Positions 10,761 through 21,682 of a stretch of 64,000 nt of DNA are shown here, in pieces (position 1 is the first letter of the stretch; the number at the start of each line of letters is the position of its first letter). Under the pieces are notes generated by a model, which was not told where the DNA came from, did no database searches, and saw only the letters and a list, made by a program, of their open reading frames with translations. Both the position numbers and the translations under genes were made by a program. The stretch covers positions 16,696,001 through 16,760,000 of the forward strand of contig JBAIAC010000040.1 in NCBI GenBank assembly GCA_037349315.1, given 5' to 3'. Source of the stretch: Chelydra serpentina (taxonomy: Eukaryota > Chordata > Testudines > Chelydridae).

Positions 10761-10847
10761 TCCAGCCTGTCCAACGTTGCCTGCGGCAGATATTTAACGA
10801 TACTTAGTGGAGGGAGGCGGCCTTGGCAGTTGTGCTAACTGTGGGCC

Positions 10848-11518
10848 TGTGATGGGGTCACCACCCCGCACAGGACTGAAAAGGGTTAAGGTGGCCAGGC
10901 AATTCACGCCACAGCCTGCACCTGGAGGAAAAGCCAGGGAGCAGGGAACTAATGGGAAGCAGGTTCAGCTGTGCAGGAACAGGCAGGGCCTGTATAAAGC
11001 CAGGTAGCTAGCAACAGACTGGCTGCTTGGAAGGGCTGCAGGGAGGCAGGCAGCAGCCGTCAGTGCCTGGGAAGAGGGAGGAGGGTTTGGAACTAGTACA
11101 CCCAGAGAGAGGTGGGGAACCAGGTGAGGTAGGTAGCAGCGAGGCCTGAGAGAGGAAAGCCCAGAACTGCTGAGCTGAGGGTCCCTGGATTGGAACCTGG
11201 CTAGAGGGTGGGCCCGGGTTCCCCTACCAGCCACTGAGGGAGTGGCGCCTCGTGCAGTGAGAGGGAAGACGGTCTAGGACCCCTAGGGAGAAAGGACGTT
11301 GCTACTCCGGAAGGGAGGACCCGTGGGTGGCCTGGCTGGAGGGCTGAGTCACAAAGAGGATGCTGCGTTTCCTGGGACGAGAGAGGAGCTGCAGACCTGG
11401 GAGAGAGACAGAGCAACGGCGTGCAAGCAGCAGAAGGGGGTGCCAACCTCAAGCGTTAATCTCCAGAGTGACCAAGAGGAGGCGCCAGCCCAGTGGTGAG
11501 TGATGTGCCCCGGGGACA
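10848..11518 (+). mobile_element. GC-rich solo-LTR-like element
   Basis: Starts TGTGATGGGGTC and probably ends GGGGACA. Flanks are GGGCC (10843-10847) and GGACC (11519-11523), a 4/5 match to a 5-bp duplication. A TATAAA box lies at 10993-10998. Its texture (AGGCAGGCAG, GGAGGCGCC near the 3' end) parallels the clearer element at 20975-21677. The 3' boundary is the less certain one. No internal retroviral genes adjoin it. Confidence 0.55.
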
Positions 11519-11523
11519 GGACC

Positions 11524-12680
11524 CCGCTCTGAGTCTACAGGAGCGGGCGGGGCAGCTTGGTTTCCTATTCTTGCCCCTGCGTGGGTGTGATGGGGCCTGG
11601 CTAATGCCTGGCTAAGGGCCCAGAATGTTGAGAATTGGCCTGCCCCGAAGTACCTAAAATGCCTGAGCTCTTGTTGCTCCTTCCGAGCTGTGTAGGGGGA
11701 CAGTCGGCTTCTGAGGAGAGCGTGGCTCAGTATGTGCCTGGTTCAACTAGCTGTCAGGGGAAAGAAACAGAAAGCTCAGAATCGGGGCGGGGGAGAAACA
11801 GTCAACCCGGTGCAATCCTTGCCTTCTCCCTCACTTCTAATGATCCCTTTGGGAGGCTCCGTGGATCAGAGCCCAGGCTGACTTGCCTTTTGACTTTGCA
11901 ACAGTAACCCCCCCACCACGTAGTATATCTTTAGGAAGGAGCTGGTACGCTGCAGCCGGCTTGGGTTTCTTATTATTTTCATATGCCCATATAGGAGGGT
12001 ATGTTTGCAGGCTGCCTCCTACTTTGCTGTCATACCACAAAACAACACTGTCTGCTTATGGGGACTTTCCACTTTCTGCTCTTCTGCTGTAGCTCTTATT
12101 GAAAATGATGACGAATGTTTCACTTTGGCTGCGGGCTGGGGGGAAAAAAATCAAATCTGTAAAGGTCAGCATAAAATTTTGCCTTCTATGCGCTGTCTCC
12201 TCTCCCTCCCCCCCCCGCATCCTATTACACCAAATGTTTTATAATACGTCAAACTAGTAGATTCACTTTTCTGAAAGTCCTGCTTTTGACTGTTGCTTTT
12301 TAAGGGCAACTTCTATATGAGTTGGACTATTGCTTTTTCTTTAATATTTCTGTTGACTCTCAATGTTGGAGCAGAAGAAATTGAATCTACAAGGATGTCT
12401 GTTGAATTTCAGTGGTATTTGGGCACCTAACCGGTTCCTTTGAAAATACCAGCCTAACCTGACATATAACAAGGGATGGTTTATCTCCAACTTGCTTTCA
12501 CCCATTTTTCTACTTTAAATCTTTAAAAAATCCAGCAAATAGCTCCTACGGCATGTCCCAGCCAAATGTAAATTGAAGCAGGGGGTGTAAAACAGCCCAA
12601 ATGTTCTTGCTGACTAGAGGAAACAGGACCTGATCCTTAGGTAAGGGGTGTAAATGGGTAGAGACCTGATTGCTGCTCAT
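11524..12680. other. Unassigned non-coding DNA
   Basis: No gene was recognised. A C-rich run lies near 12207-12217. A second TGTGATGGGGCCTGG near 11587 recalls the start of the preceding LTR-like element and may be a fragment of it. Confidence 0.4.
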
Positions 12681-12689
12681 TGCCTCGAA

Positions 12690-13060
12690 AGGACACAAGC
12701 AGAAATAAATTTAATTGTGCTGAATGTCACAGTGGAGGAGTTTGCAAAGGGAAGCCTCTTAATCTGAAATGAAGCGAGGAGCATTAATCAAAACACTTAT
12801 CTGTTCACAGTGGCACTGCTTTTGAAACGTGGCATGCTTGAAAAATATGGCCTGGTATTATTATTCCTGTGCTATGAATGAGTTTATTTAATCTTCGCAC
12901 ATACTATCTCATTACCCACGTCCGCTTTAAAAGCCTCTTGGATGGGTAAACAGCAAACAGATTTGATGGAAATCCATCAAGAGACTTTTCAGGAGATTAT
13001 CCTTCATAATCGCTTCTAAAACAATTCAGAGAAACATTGTTACTTTGCAATGTTGCCTGC
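12690..13060. promoter_or_regulatory. Candidate conserved non-coding element
   Basis: AT-balanced, repeat-free sequence with homeodomain and TCF-like words. It has a perfect inverted repeat TTGATGGA/TCCATCAA at 12963-12970 and 12973-12980 with a two-base spacer. The texture is like vertebrate developmental CNEs, but constraint is inferred and not shown. Confidence 0.3.
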
Positions 13061-14261
13061 GCAATGGGGCCATGATCTTGGCTGGGGCGTCTGGGGAGAT
13101 CCTAGAAACCAATGATTACCCAGAACTGAAAGCACCCATTGGGTCAGAAAAATCTGTTATTAACACCCCTGTTTCTGAAAACAATCATTCCTCATCTTAA
13201 ATAGCGAACCGACTCCCGCAGGTGTCTTCCATGTCAAAGCAAAACTCCTCTCTCGTTCTCCTCACAATGGGGACCGAATGGTTTGTCTCTTACGGAGACG
13301 TAATTGCAAAGCGCACTCAGCAGGGATAAGTGATTATGAAGTGACTGAAAGTAATTCTAGACTGTGTTAAAGTTATTTACTTTGCAGTGATTCTGTGATT
13401 ACTTTTTTTATGCTACAGATGAGGGAAAGGTTTGCTTGATGCTGTCTTCCGATCTATACTCTTCTAAGAGCCTTTTTAACAGGCTATTTTTTATCACTCA
13501 GGCCATTAAGGAGATGTGTGGGAGAACCTTACATATTTTTCCACTTTTAATTTTCCCAATTAAACTAAAACAAACAGCTAATCAATTGTGCAGATTAATA
13601 CAGTTTGCCAGGAGTATTTCACATTTGAGGAAACAATTGAAATAATTTCAATGGACAAAGGCTCTTACAGTGAACTTGCCACCCAGGGTCTGTGAATAAT
13701 GCCTGCTTTTTAAGGTGAAGGAGCTGGAGAGAAGGGCGGGGGGGGGGGGGGGAAGGGGGAAATCAATAGCTGGAATAACACTAAAAATATACACCATGGA
13801 ACAGAGGAATTGTGGAGCAGAGGGATGGCCCATCCTGTCTGGTATTTTACTATCCACACCAAAAGAGCGGCTATTCCTAAAGAAAAAGAACCTATGCTTT
13901 GGAAAACCAGATTCCCTGCTGTGCTGGAGCTATACATTAGTTGCACTGGCTAAATCTCATCATCCGTAGCCTTTCTAGGGACAGACTTATTAAACACCAT
14001 ATCAGCTTGGAGGTACCGTTGCAACTGGTGCCAACGTTTGACTCCCTTACTGGGCACCTGCAATAGCAAGCTATTCCTGATTGGCATGAGACACACCCAT
14101 CTATCAGTTCTAGGAGCAATAGAATGAAAACGGAGAGCTGCCTTGGCATAGCTGATGATAAATACGTCAGGAGATGACAGTGGTTTCTTGCCATAAGCAT
14201 GAAAGGCAGAAGGGGACGGGAATGTCACGTTTATTGGATGTACAATTCTGCCCCATGGTGC
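13061..14261. other. Unassigned non-coding DNA with a poly-G run
   Basis: A run of 15 G lies at 13738-13752 and may be length-variable or mis-sequenced. 13180-13640 is AT-rich and repeat-free. Frames on both strands here are short with no family resemblance. Confidence 0.4.
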
Positions 14262-14830
14262 TTGCTATTTATATAGCATCAGATATTTATATGGGATCCA
14301 AAGTGAGCTAGGTGCTTTAGAGACAGCGAACAGGAGACGGTCTAGGCCCTGAAGAACTTAACATCTAAATAGACAATTTACAGATAGAGGTGGGGGATGG
14401 GAGGCAACCAAAAGCAAAGTGATTGAGGGGTGAAATTTACCATGAGGATGAATGTGGTGTAAGTGCCCAAACAGGATGTGGGTAGGTATGTAGAAAGACA
14501 CCGATTCCAGCTTTTGGGATGGAGGTAGATGGCTCACATCTTGCTAATTTCCCCTGGGTTTTGTTGTCTATTTTGTCTTTATGGGGAAGCCTATAACCAT
14601 CTTGGAAGCGAAGTGTTTTAAGAAGAGCCTTAAAGGAAGAGAGGATGATGGCCTGGCAGACAAGGGTAGGAAGGGGGTTCCAAGAGGCATGGGGTGCTTG
14701 GAAGAAGGTGTTGAGATCGCTGGGGAAGGGTGACCTAATGGGACCATGAGCAGTGCAAAGAGATGAGACCAGAGACGTGTCTCCAAAGAAGAAGCTAATA
14801 ACTCCCCTGTTAGGAGCACTTGCCTGACAG
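14262..14830 (-). mobile_element. LINE 3' end with ORF2 C-terminal remnant (L3/CR1-clade), minus strand
   Basis: On the minus strand the segment 14740-14585 reads as a decayed C-terminus of a LINE ORF2: a WNPLP motif, then LSSFKALLKTLRF, matching the WNxLP...SFKxxLKT signature seen at the end of L2/L3/CR1-type polyproteins. It is followed downstream by the untranslated tail (plus-strand 'aggtgctttagagacag' and 'ggccctgaagaacttaaca'), ending near 14262. The ORF is broken and truncated at the 5' side. The same C-terminal motif recurs at 16700-17045. Confidence 0.75.
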
Positions 14831-15690
14831 CACTTGAGACTTAAACTGCCTGCTGCAGAGCTCCATCATTGCTTCTCAGCAATCAGGTACAATTGGTACA
14901 AGCACCCAGCCACAGCTGTTGACGCCTCTTGAATGTACTGCAATTATGCATCTGATCTGATTGGGAGACCAGAGCCCTAAGGAACAGGTGGGTCTCATTT
15001 GGCTAGTGCAATTCACTTGGCGCCATGAAAACAGCATGCCCTGCCTGCGCTGGGCTATTCGTGCCGAATCGAACTTTGCTGGCCAGGGCCCAAATTGAGA
15101 TGTAGGCCATAAATATCTCATTCCACTTCAGCTGCTCAGGAGATGGGTCAGTCTCATACTTTACGCCTGCCTGGGGAAATGGAGAAGGGACCATGTACTC
15201 AGTGCTGTACAAGACCTTGATGTCAGGCTAGCACTTGCCCCAGAGAGCCGGCATTAGAGAACACACTGTGGGGTCCCTGCTCCCTCCTTCTTTAATCCAT
15301 TTTTTTCACATCGGGGCCTCCCATGAGAACGGGGCCATTAGGAAGGATTTGAGAGGAAGTAGGGGCTTGTACCTGCCCCAGCTGCTGAGTTGGAGGCCAT
15401 TTCCTCTTCTAAGACAGGGTATGTTTTTTGACAAGGTTACTGGGAGGATGAATGTTGGTTCTTTCCCCCAACTTCACTCACCCATAAGCCTTGTGTAGCT
15501 TGCTTTGCTTCCCCTCAAAGGGCTTTCTCTTAATGAGTCCTCCCCTTCCTCAGCCGTGTGTTGAATGTCAATCCTTTCCTGCCTGGGGAAATGCCGGACT
15601 AGAATTTAAGGGACTTGATAAAGGTCACAGAGGGAGTAAATAGCAAAGACCAGACTGGAACTCTAGAATGCCTGGTGCCCTGTCCTAGGC
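14831..15690. other. Unassigned non-coding DNA
   Basis: No gene or repeat was recognised with confidence. Confidence 0.4.
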
Positions 15691-15691
15691 T

Positions 15692-16051
15692 CAGTCTTGC
15701 AAACTCTTGTGATATGTGGTGTTTTTCTTGAAGCCTCAGCTCTTGGAGTCATGTGATTATGCGAGATTCTCAGATTTCATTTTTTAAAGTTAGCTCCTTA
15801 GATTCTGAGTTCCTTGGGGCCTGGACCATCCTCAAGTGTTGGAAAAGTGGCTGGCACGTAGCGGGAGCCACCACTAACAACTACACTACTAAAACATACA
15901 TTTCCAGCCCGCATGGTTGTGAAGAAAAATGTGAAATTGTAAACCCTAAAGTCTCAAATGTGAAAACCAAGGGACCCAAATGCATTATTTTTAAAATCTT
16001 ATGATTTTGGGGGCCAAACTCATGACTTGAATGCTAGAGGTTGACAATACC
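15692..16051 (+). mobile_element. MITE-like repeat interrupted by a LINE tail
   Basis: It shares an ordered set of phrases with 41500-41782: CTTGCAA start, 'cttgaagcctcagctcttggagtcatg', 'tttttaaagt', 'cttatgattttgggggcc', and an end near GGTTGACAATACC. Between 15805 and 15890 there is extra sequence ('gagttccttggggcctggaccatc' to 'ggctggcacgtag') resembling an L2/L3-type LINE tail, absent at that point in the other copy. The ends are only roughly inverted, so the class is uncertain. Confidence 0.6.
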
Positions 16052-16690
16052 CTGGACCTCACTGCTCTTCCATGACAGCGAACGGTGCAAATCTTGTAAC
16101 TTTGCATAGCCATGGTTACCTTCACAAAACCCGTTTCTGACCAGTCTTCCATCACTTCCCGCCTTATTGCCACATTTTCTCCGCCTAGGGTTTGTACATG
16201 GCTGTATCAAAGCTCTCAAGGCATCCTTACTTGCAAAGTATCCTAGTCGCTAATGAAAGCAGAGCACATAATACAACCGTAAATCTCCAGAAGAGGTATG
16301 AACACCATATTTATGGCTTCACTGCAGCAAGAATGCTTCTAAGCACAACCATAATGTGTGTTCTTCAATGTCGTCCTTCAGTTTTAGTCATCATCCTAAT
16401 TGGAAATAAAATCAGCCCAACAGTCAGAATCCTCTTTTCCAGACTGGAATCGTGCATTTTTAGAATCCTTTCCCCCCACATGATTCCACTCACCTGACAG
16501 AGGATGGAAACTTTTTTCCTGAGAGAAATATTTAACTCACCCTTACTTTGATCATCTTCAATTTAACTCGGTCCTTATTTAGCGACTACTCCTTTCTCCA
16601 AAGATTTTATTTTATTCGATAGACGTTCTTAGGCCCGCTCAGTACTACAATATTGGAGCATCTCTGTCTGTCATGCATTAAGTGACGTGA
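16052..16690. other. AT-rich single-copy non-coding DNA
   Basis: No gene or known repeat was seen. 16200-16640 lacks repeat phrases and could be conserved, but no evidence decides this. Confidence 0.35.
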
Positions 16691-16699
16691 CTGATATCT

Positions 16700-17045
16700 G
16701 TCATGTGTGGTTCATTCTCTCTCTCCTCCTCTTTCCTGGAGGGGAAGGGGAAGAGAAGTGGGTGCACAGTGGAGTGTTTTGTTTGGGTAGGATTTTGATT
16801 CGTGGGGACTCAGTAAAATACCCACACTGCTCCGTGTCTGTCAGAGACGTCAGACTGAAGAAATGTGCCTTGCGCTTGGAGTGGAAGGTGATGAGGTTTG
16901 TGATGGTCCTTCGTTCCTGTGGGAGTTCGTTCCACACTCTGGGACTGGCCCCTGAGACAGCTCTGTCTCCTGCACAGGTGACCTTTCCCCTCATGGAAGA
17001 AAGTTCCATTGTGTTCAAGGAGCAGCGTTGCCCGGGCAATTTGAT
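16700..17045 (-). mobile_element. LINE ORF2 C-terminal fragment, minus strand
   Basis: The minus-strand frame from 17039 contains GDRAVSGASPRVWNELPQ followed by an FHSKRKAHFF stretch. This matches the conserved end of CR1/L2/L3-type LINE polyproteins (GDRAFSVAAPxLWNxLP...FKxxLKTxLF). The frame stays open for 112 residues, so this copy is less decayed than 14262-14830, but no reverse transcriptase or endonuclease domain is present. It is a dead 5'-truncated fragment, not a host gene. Confidence 0.75.
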
Positions 17046-17689
17046 GGCTCCTTACTACCAACAAAGAAATGTGAAGAAAATGTGGCTCAGCTCACAAACA
17101 CTCTGCTAAATGAACGGGATCAAAGTTTCTAACTAATATTGTTTGCATTGAATAGTTTGATCTTTCCTTTTTATTTAAAATATTGAGTCCTTTTGTTTCT
17201 GGCTGGCCGAGGAGCTAGGGTTCTGATGATTACCCATCACTTCTAGGTCACTAGTTCAGTAAAGGCTTCTGGCTGCTAGGTGGCTTAAGTGGAATAAATT
17301 GGTTGGTCTCAGCCCAGCCCTTAACTGGGCAGTTGTTCACGTTACAAAATCTGCTGCCATAATTGGCACAGAGCGGCTTGCTTGCTGGGAGCCTCCCCAC
17401 AAGAGGCCAGTTGCGAATGGGCCATAGACTGATTTGACCTTCTTGCTCTTTAGGTTAGGAATGAAACTGGCTGGGGCCTGTTCCAGGGATTGACAAAGGA
17501 ATTTGGTTTCTAGGCTGATGAGTTTGGCACCTTTCAGGAGTAAATCACCTTAATTATCAAATCATTATTGACCAATAGCCAGTGGAAAGCTATGAGGACA
17601 CAGGCTCTCCCTGGCCATGATGCCTTCTCCTCTTTCATGGCCATTAAGCATGGACTGAGTTAGGAACTTCTGCTTCTCTACTCTACTCT
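17046..17689. other. Unassigned non-coding DNA
   Basis: No gene or firmly recognised repeat. Confidence 0.4.
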
Positions 17690-17867
17690 GCTTGTTTTGT
17701 TACCTCATCCTTGCACCCTTGCTAGTGGCTTGTCTGCCATGTAATCTGTAGGCTCTCTGGGGGCAGGGACTATCTTCTTTATTACATATCTGTACAGTAG
17801 ATAGCGCCATGGGCCGTGATGCTACATTGGGGTTCCTAGGTGCTACCATAATGCAAATAATTAATAA
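17690..17867 (+). mobile_element. LINE 3' tail (L3/CR1-clade type), plus strand
   Basis: Contains 'gtaggctctctgggggcagggactatctt', 'gtacagtagatagcgcc' and 'cctaggtgctaccataatgcaaataatta', the ordered tail of an old LINE family also seen at 28100-28192 and, reversed, at 2961 and 14262. Confidence 0.7.
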
Positions 17868-18474
17868 CTGCTTCCGGGACATACTGATTTTGCTAATGGT
17901 CTGCATTCCTTAGGCAGGCTTGATGGGGCTATTGCATGGTTTGGGCCCTTGGCAGTCTGGTGGAGATGTAGGATTTATCTCTGATTAGGATGCATGTAGC
18001 TAGAGATTATCGTTCATAGGCTTGTGTAACGGTGTGGTACCCACCTCTCATGAGCATCCCTTCTGGTTGGGTGTGACTATGGTCTTTAAACAGTCCTGGC
18101 CCTGGTACTGGGCCAGACCCCCAGGGCTTTGTCCTCTTGGTCTGTTCTGGCCCTAGCTCTCTAGTTGGGCCACTTAACCCTTCCAGAGTTTATTGCTGTC
18201 TGATTGTAGGACATTTCTCCAGTGGCCTATGTGTGGGACCTGGGCCCACCCACTACTCCAGGTCCCAGCCCAGGGACCCTAAGACTAGCAGTCCTGCACC
18301 ACTGTGTCCCTTTAATAAACTGTTTTTGGTTCCCTGGGCCACTTCCCCCACCCCCCATCCCAGCCTTCACCAAGGCTTCACCATTTATTCTTCCTCGCTC
18401 CCGCAGTCCCTGACAGAATGGAGCTGTCCATGGTGCTGCAGTTCCCTTTGGCCAGCCAGAAGCACCATCTACAC
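17868..18474. other. Unassigned non-coding DNA
   Basis: A pyrimidine-rich stretch with short chance frames on both strands. It may be repeat-derived, but I cannot name the family. Confidence 0.35.
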
Positions 18475-18530
18475 CAGTGGTTCTCAAACTTTCGTACTGG
18501 GGGCCCCTCTCACATAGCGAGTCTGAGTTT
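18475..18530 (+). mobile_element. Fragment of the hAT MITE seen at 5387
   Basis: CAGTGGTTCTCAAACTTTCG, then 'gtactgggggcccctctcacatagcgag', matches the first 45 bases of the element at 5387-5605. The sequence then diverges and no 3' inverted terminus was found, so it is a truncated or internally rearranged copy. Confidence 0.7.
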
Positions 18531-20969
18531 TCTGTAAACTTTTTTTTTGATTTGGCTGAAATGTCCTTTTAGTTTTTAAAAAAGTTTTATATGCAGGTCT
18601 AGTGATGTATTCAGATACTCCTCCTATATCCAGTAAAACCTTCAAGATGTTCTGAGGAACTAGTTTGACTGGCTTAGTCTGTGTCAGTGGTGTCGCCCTC
18701 TAGTGGTTGATCCTCAGAGGATGGAGGCCCTGCTACTGCTGCAAGCTAAGGGAGCTCTCCTTTAGGTCAGCTAGTAGAATGCTGCAGATCTCTGTGGAGA
18801 TGCAGGGTAATGGATCAAGTCCTAGCCCCGCAGGTGTGTCCCTGGATTCTTTACTACCTGCACATCTTGTCCCCAGTAGGTGGATTTGATACATTTGCCT
18901 CAGTGTTTCAAATTGGAATCAAGCCCCTTTGGCTCCAAGTTTATGAATTTCCAACTCCCCATCTCTGTGTATGTGTTTTTGTTTTTGTTTTAAATCATCG
19001 CTTTGTTCTAAGATGCTCTTAAGATGGCAGGGTACCGTTCTTTATTTTTTTGATGTTCCCATTTGATATTTTTCTTTTGATCCCAATGTTTTCCTGTATT
19101 ATTTTTCACACAGAATTAGGCAGGCTTGGATCACTGAAAGTCTCTTCCTTGGCTGACAGCTTTAGAAGCCTTTCATGAGCCAAGACACTGATTCTCTAAG
19201 GCACTGCTGCTCTGGCTGAGTTTGCTGATTCTTCCTGCTTCTTTCTCAATCCAAATGATGAGCTTTTGAATCCTCCCTGAGCTGCTGGGCTGTCACTTTC
19301 TCCTGATGGAGAAGGCCACAAGCTCCATCTTCTGTGAATGTCATGTCAACCCGTGTGGCTGGGATCCCGGCCTGCAGCTGAAGCAAGGGTTGGCATTGCC
19401 AAGAAGTTGCTGCAACTGCTATTTCTCATGGTTTTAGTTTGCCTTTCCCGAGAGCTTGGTAATCGGGATGATAACTGAGACCTAAGTTATGAAAGCCAGT
19501 GACGTAAATCCTGCTGTCCTGGCCCTTTTAAAGGTGAGCAAAACTCCCGCTGGTGTCAATGGGTGTTTGATGCGAGTTAGGGTCAGGAAGTAGGGTGGGG
19601 GCTGTCGAGCCCAATGGCTGGAGCAAGAGTCAGAGTAGGGAAATGGAACTGAGGGTCAGAGCCGAGAGTCAGAACTGGGTGACCTGGAGTCAGGGAAAGC
19701 AGGAGCAGAGCTGGGTCTGAGGCAGGAACCAGGCTGGGACACAGGGAAAGGCAGGGTCCATCCCTGCAGCAGGTCAGGGATCTACCTTGTTGCACAGACA
19801 GCCTCCTACTGTTTGGCCCAGGCATGTTATTGAAGGCCTCAGGGTCTCTGTGGGCAGGACATCCAACACTCACTGCTCATTGGACACTGCTGAGAATGTG
19901 GCAGTCACTCAGGGACATGCCGATCCAGGTTCTAGCCCCGGAAACCCTCATCGTTAGGGTCAAACCTTTCTGTCTGGGCAGGAGCTTTGTTTGCACCGGC
20001 ACTACCATATTTGCTCCTGAGCTTTGGGTCAAGGGAGAGAATTCCTGAAGAAGAGCTCCATGTAAGCTTGTCTCTCTCCAACAGTGGTTGGTCCAATGAA
20101 AGATATTATCTCACCCACCGCATCTCGCTAATATCCTGCGACTGACTTGGCTACAACCCTGTGTATGGTGTGAACAGGCAAGTATACAACCTGACAAACT
20201 CCAGGAGGTAAAGATCTGGTGATGGAAAAATATGTATTGTCTAAGTAGGTCATTGTTTCTTTGCAAACCTGGCAGTGGTATCTTACAGTTCCCGGCAGCA
20301 TGACCTAAGAAGCGTGGGTCTGATTTCATTTTTACGGAGCTGGGTTTGTTCACTGTGTTGTTTAAACCTGGCCTCTGCCAACTGATTTCAGTTAATATTC
20401 AGCACTGGGAATAATGCAATGACCTTATCATTAAGATGCTGTTGCTCCTTCCATGATGGTGGACTTTGTTCCCCTCAGGGCAGGGATTATATAGTTAGGT
20501 GGAAGAGTCCTGGCCACTGTGTCTCACTGAGAGAGTTTATGTGAAAACTTTAAATGGATGAAAAAGGGCCGATGCCAAAAATGGAGCATAATTTCCGCCA
20601 GCTACATACTGACTTGCAATATTCGTTTTGCTGCAGTCGTTCTTATAGAGGGATGAAGAGACCTGGGATAATTAACTGTGCCCCAACTTAAAATAAAATA
20701 TTAAATTAGGTCTCTTGTTGTCTTTTTCAAGCTTGTGCTTTTTTCTTTCATGTTTTGCTTTGCACGCCCTCCACCGGTGCCCAACAGCTCTGAAATCCTC
20801 AAGACAATACGGCTCTTCACTGAAGGAATGCAGACATGTGAAATACAAGTGCTTTCCTTTTGTTTGAAAGGAAACAAAAATGACTTCAGTGATATAAAGT
20901 TGCCAAAGGCAACCCTGACTGAAGTTAGCTTTGTTTAGCTTAGACGTCTGTGACTTGGTTTGCAAATTG
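18531..20969. other. Unassigned non-coding DNA, partly repetitive
   Basis: No gene was recognised. About 19590-19780 is a purine-rich array of 'gagtcag', 'caggaacc' and 'gcaggagcag' words that resembles 35290-35480, suggesting a shared interspersed repeat. 20700-20940 is pyrimidine/purine mixed with no clear assignment. Confidence 0.35.
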
Positions 20970-20974
20970 GTGAG

Positions 20975-21677
20975 TGTAGCGGGGTGGCAGCCTGCTCAGG
21001 TCCTGAAGGGGCTTGAAAACAGCCCAGGAGAGGGCTGTGGCTGGAGCAAGTAGCCCCAGGCTGAGTGGCAAGGCAGGCTTGGCTGGGGCCACGCCCCAAT
21101 TAAGGCTCAGCTGGCCCTTATAAGAGGGCAGTGGGCCTGGAGCAGAGAGTCTCCCTCCGCCTGTAGAGGGAGAAGGGCCTGGCTGCAAGGGCTAGGCAGG
21201 GACCTGAAGGGGAGCAGGGCTGGGGAAAGGCTAAGGGAGCTGGGGAGCTCTGGCCTAGGAAAACCCCAGGCTGCAGGCCTGGTAAGGCCAAACTAGGAAT
21301 TGGGGTTTCAGGGGCAGCCCACGGGTAGGCAGAGGCAGCAGGTCCAAACCCCCTTTGCCTGTGATGAGTGGCTGATACTGCAGTCCGCCCCAGTGAGCGG
21401 GGGCTTGATGGTGACTGGCAGTAGCCTAATACTGAGGTGAAGTGGGGATAGTGGGTGGGGGTTCCCCTGGGAGGGGGGAGACCCTGAGATTAAGGCTGTG
21501 GGGTATTGCCAGGGGGCAACAACCCAGTTAAAGGGGCACCGGGGTCCTGGGCAGGACATGGGGCCAGAGCGGTTAGGCGGATCACCGGCCTGCACAGGGC
21601 GCTCCTGAGGCTGGCTGAGCTAATTCCCTGGTGTGACCAGCAGGAGGCGCCGCAGGGGTGAGTCCGACCCGCTTACA
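20975..21677 (+). mobile_element. Solo LTR with exact 5-bp TSD
   Basis: The 703-bp element begins TGTAGCGGGG and ends CCCGCTTACA, a near-perfect inverted terminus with TG...CA. It is flanked by identical GTGAG at 20970-20974 and 21678-21682. A CTTATAAG box lies near 21118-21126 and GGAGGCGCCGC sits close to the 3' end. No internal retroviral sequence adjoins it. 10848-11518 is a related, less clean copy. Confidence 0.85.
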
Positions 21678-21682
21678 GTGAG

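Noticed and set aside
16701..17039. 112-codon minus-strand frame as a host gene
   Set aside because: The WNELP motif and surroundings identify it as the C-terminus of a LINE polyprotein.
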